From contig NZ_CP054424.1 in the NCBI RefSeq assembly GCF_013334205.1, forward strand, positions 2,934,001-2,998,000: a stretch of 64,000 nucleotides of DNA, written 5' to 3'. Origin of the DNA: Rhodoferax sp. BAB1 (GTDB lineage: Bacteria; Pseudomonadota; Gammaproteobacteria; Burkholderiales; Burkholderiaceae_C). Of the stretch, positions 62,131-64,000 are shown piece by piece. Both the position numbers and the translations under genes were made by a program. A model generated the notes under the pieces. That model was not told the origin of the DNA. It saw only the letters and a list, made by a program, of their open reading frames with translations, and did not search any database. Each line of letters opens with the position of its first letter. The first letter of the stretch is position 1.

Positions 62131-62843
62131 TTCAGATTCCATTCATGTTTCATGATGCTTTCGACGCACAGGAATCCGTAGATGTCGTCGATCTCGTAGT
62201 TCTGGTACTGCTTGATCTTGAAGTGCGTGCAGCGCTTCGTGTAGAAGGTATTTTCCGCCAGCAACACATCAGTCTTGGCGATATAGGCCACGCCGTAGGG
62301 GAAATAGGCCGGCTCATTGTCCTGGCGGCGCGTGGTCTGTTGCAGCTCCGGACAGAAAGGCTCGAGGTTCGGGCCGTTGAGACGGCGCACGATGGAAGGG
62401 TGCTCGTCGACCTCGCCGACGCTGATGATGGAATCGAAGTCGGCCGCATTGCCGACCAGCTGCTCCAGCATCCTGTCGATGTCATCGTCCTCGCGCAGCG
62501 GCGAGGTGGGTTCGAGCAACACCACGTAATCGAAAGTCTTGTCTTCCTTTTCCTGCAAAAAAGTCAGCGCGTGACGAATCGCATCGTAGGTCGACGACTT
62601 GTCGGTGGCCAGCTCGGCAGGGCGCAAGAAGGGTACATGCGCGCCGGCCGCCTTGGCGATGTCGGCAATTTCCTGGCTGTCGGTCGTGACCAGCACGGTA
62701 TCCACGTGCTTTGACTTGAGCCCCTTGTCCACGCTCCAGGCGATCAGCGGCTTGCCGCAGATCGGCAGGATATTCTTGCGCGGCAGGCCCTTGCTCCCGC
62801 CGCGGGCAGGAATCAAAGCCAAAATCTTCTTGCCGTTGATCAC
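62127..62843 (-). CDS. CMP-nonulosonate cytidylyltransferase (NeuA/LegF/PseF-like)
   Basis: 238 residues. Activates a nonulosonic acid (sialic, legionaminic or pseudaminic type) with CTP. Motifs are LALIPARGGSKGLPRKNI at the N-terminus and LLEPTSPLREDDDID. It starts at GTG 62843, overlapping the nucleotidyltransferase stop by GTGA. This gene is the strongest single pointer to a nonulosonic acid product. Confidence 0.9.
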   Translation of the reverse strand: MINGKKILALIPARGGSKGLPRKNILPICGKPLIAWSVDKGLKSKHVDTVLVTTDSQEIADIAKAAGAHVPFLRPAELATDKSSTYDAIRHALTFLQEKEDKTFDYVVLLEPTSPLREDDDIDRMLEQLVGNAADFDSIISVGEVDEHPSIVRRLNGPNLEPFCPELQQTTRRQDNEPAYFPYGVAYIAKTDVLLAENTFYTKRCTHFKIKQYQNYEIDDIYGFLCVESIMKHEWNLK

Positions 62844-63919
62844 CGACCATCTCCTTGCTTGCCATTGGAGGGCGCAACCGCATGGTGAGCTTTTTCCAGA
62901 TCGTCGGGGCGGCCTACGTCGAGCCATGGTTCATGCATCGGGTAGGCAACTGTACGCAATGTGCGGGCCTGCAGGCGCTCGAACAAGGTTGGCATGTCGC
63001 ACAACAGGCCTCGCTCCAGTTCGCCGAGCGAGGATGGCGAGAGCACATACACGCCGGCGTTGATATGGCTTCTGGCGACCGGCTTTTCTTCAAAACCCGT
63101 GATATCAACCCCACGAGTCTGAACCACACCGTAGGGGTGCTGCCACTCGTGCGTACGCACCGCCATGGTAGCGCTGGCTTCATGGCGAATATGGAAGTCC
63201 AGCAGGTCGCCGTAGCGGATATCGGTAACGACGTCACCGTTGGTCACAACGAAAGGTTCATCCGGACGCGGCTGCAACAGACTCAAGGCGCCGGCAGTTC
63301 CGAGCGGGCTGTCTTCACGCAAATATTCGACACTGACGCCGAAACGCGAACCGTCGCCGAAATGCTCCTCGATCATGTGGCCAAGATAGTGGATGGCCAG
63401 CACGAAGTCGGTGAAGCCCTCTTGCTTCGCTCTTTCAATAATATGTTCCAGCATGGGCTTGCCAGCGACCGGAACCAGGGGCTTGGGACAGTTTTCGGTG
63501 AAAGGACGCAGGCGCGTTCCCTTGCCGCCGGCCATGATGACCATGCGATTCGAGCGCGAAGGTGGCGTGCTGATCTCATCCCACAGATGCAGCCCGATGA
63601 TTCTCTGCTGCTCGTCCACCACGGGAATCTGCTGGATCTTGTTGGCCACCATAAGTTGCAGCACCATGTCGCGACTCATGTTCGGGGGAACGACCAGCGC
63701 GCCGCGATGGATCACACTTTCGATCGGACTGTCGATATTCAAGCCCTTGAGCAAGCCGCGGCGAATATCGCCATCGGAGATCGTGCCTTCGAGCTCATCA
63801 CGTGCGTTGACCACCAGCACGATGCGCAGCGACGACATGTTCATGTTACCAATGACATCGCGCAGAGTGGAGTCCAGAGGCAGGATGCCTTTGCGCCAGG
63901 CGTTGTCGTTGGTCTTCAT
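62840..63919 (-). CDS. CBS-domain nucleotidyltransferase, PtmE-like
   Basis: 359 residues. A pair of CBS domains (about 15-120; VLVVNARDELEGTISDGDIR and IPVVDEQQRIIGLHLW) precedes a sugar nucleotidyltransferase domain with MAGGKGTRLRPFTENCPKPL (about 129-148), VTNGDVVTDI and NAGVYVLSP. The combination is that of PtmE, which makes GDP-glucosamine-type donors for legionaminic acid in Campylobacter. Start ATG 63919 chosen by family length. The next gene starts just outside the window. Confidence 0.9.
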   Translation of the reverse strand: MKTNDNAWRKGILPLDSTLRDVIGNMNMSSLRIVLVVNARDELEGTISDGDIRRGLLKGLNIDSPIESVIHRGALVVPPNMSRDMVLQLMVANKIQQIPVVDEQQRIIGLHLWDEISTPPSRSNRMVIMAGGKGTRLRPFTENCPKPLVPVAGKPMLEHIIERAKQEGFTDFVLAIHYLGHMIEEHFGDGSRFGVSVEYLREDSPLGTAGALSLLQPRPDEPFVVTNGDVVTDIRYGDLLDFHIRHEASATMAVRTHEWQHPYGVVQTRGVDITGFEEKPVARSHINAGVYVLSPSSLGELERGLLCDMPTLFERLQARTLRTVAYPMHEPWLDVGRPDDLEKAHHAVAPSNGKQGDGR

Positions 63920-63926
63920 TGCCGGC

Positions 63927-64000
63927 TCATGCGCCCATCCCGTTGGGAAGGTCATAAAAGGATTTCTTGGTAATGTTGTCGATGTTGAAATGCTTTAGAA
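63927..64000 (-). CDS. 3' end of a further glycan gene, possibly NeuC/LegG-type UDP-GlcNAc 2-epimerase
   Basis: The last 23 codons read in one frame as LKHFNIDNITKKSFYDLPNG plus three residues and stop TGA (63927-63929), 7 bp before the CBS-nucleotidyltransferase ATG. The KKSFYDL ending resembles the C-terminus of hydrolysing 2-epimerases (NeuC/LegG), which would fit the neighbours. The rest lies beyond base 64,000, so the call is tentative. Confidence 0.45.
   Translation of the reverse strand, partial: LKHFNIDNITKKSFYDLPNGMGA

Noticed and set aside
1..64000. CRISPR array, prophage, integron or toxin-antitoxin system
   Set aside because: No regularly spaced direct repeats, phage structural genes, integrase with att sites, or paired small toxin genes were found. 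The only tyrosine recombinase is XerC in its normal dapF context.

Overview
This window looks like chromosomal DNA of a Burkholderiales betaproteobacterium, most likely Comamonadaceae (Hydrogenophaga/Rhodoferax/Acidovorax type). The evidence is high-GC coding with heavy GC3 bias, the dapF-DUF484-xerC order, Bug/TctC receptors, the argB-slmA pair, an H-NS protein with a basic linker, and a DksA with a long Ala/Lys/Pro-rich N-terminal extension. No tRNA, rRNA operon, prophage, transposase gene or CRISPR array was seen; the only RNA gene is rnpB. Species-level assignment is inference.

Bases 1-24,400 are housekeeping and single-function genes separated by structured repeats. They hold dksA (running off the left edge) and a zinc-type COG0523 GTPase; rlmI; a chemoreceptor; xerC, DUF484 and dapF; a CMD-family protein; a Bug receptor; an MBL hydrolase coupled to a degenerate pseudouridine synthase; a DUF898 membrane protein with an M48 peptidase; a NhaR-like LysR regulator; an IscR-like regulator without cluster ligands; rnpB; an FAD oxidoreductase; a GGDEF/EAL receptor with a small secreted protein; htpX; DUF3025; and pyrC. 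Four structured intergenic repeats stand out: a cloverleaf-like element (3556-3829), a REP-pair element (8773-9186), and two copies of one inverted-repeat family (1045-1117 and 14341-14545).

Bases 24,400-30,950 carry the glutamate/aspartate-type ABC transporter gltIJKL, with a candidate sigma-54 promoter before gltI and a terminator-like hairpin after it, a HypT-like LysR regulator, an Atm1-type ABC exporter and a YciA-type thioesterase. Bases 30,944-40,616 are a fatty-acid beta-oxidation cluster, all on the minus strand and mostly with overlapping stop and start codons: TetR regulator, acyl-CoA dehydrogenase, DUF2147, HCDH/ECH fusion, thiolase, alpha/beta hydrolase, TesB-like protein, enoyl-CoA hydratase and PaaI-type thioesterase. 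A PagP-like outer-membrane acyltransferase is divergent from it. An FAH-family enzyme, slmA and argB follow.

From 44,070 to the right edge runs one long minus-strand surface-glycan locus. Its proximal part (UDP-sugar dehydratase, H-NS, sugar-phosphate transferase, epimerase) still looks like host DNA. From about 48.6 kb to 62 kb the DNA becomes visibly AT-richer, which suggests horizontal acquisition. This part carries two glycosyltransferases, a methyltransferase, a perosamine-type aminotransferase, a cupin, an APH-fold kinase, a capsule-type protein, a GNAT, a PhyH-type dioxygenase interrupted by a frameshift, a HisF/HisH/WbpG amidotransferase trio, a PtmA-like SDR, a class III aminotransferase, a Gfo/Idh/MocA oxidoreductase, a CMP-nonulosonate cytidylyltransferase, a CBS-nucleotidyltransferase like PtmE, and the last codons of what may be a NeuC/LegG-type epimerase. 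Together these suggest synthesis of an acetamidino-modified legionaminic-type nonulosonic acid, or a related sugar, for LPS, capsule or flagellin. That reading rests on family membership and gene order only.
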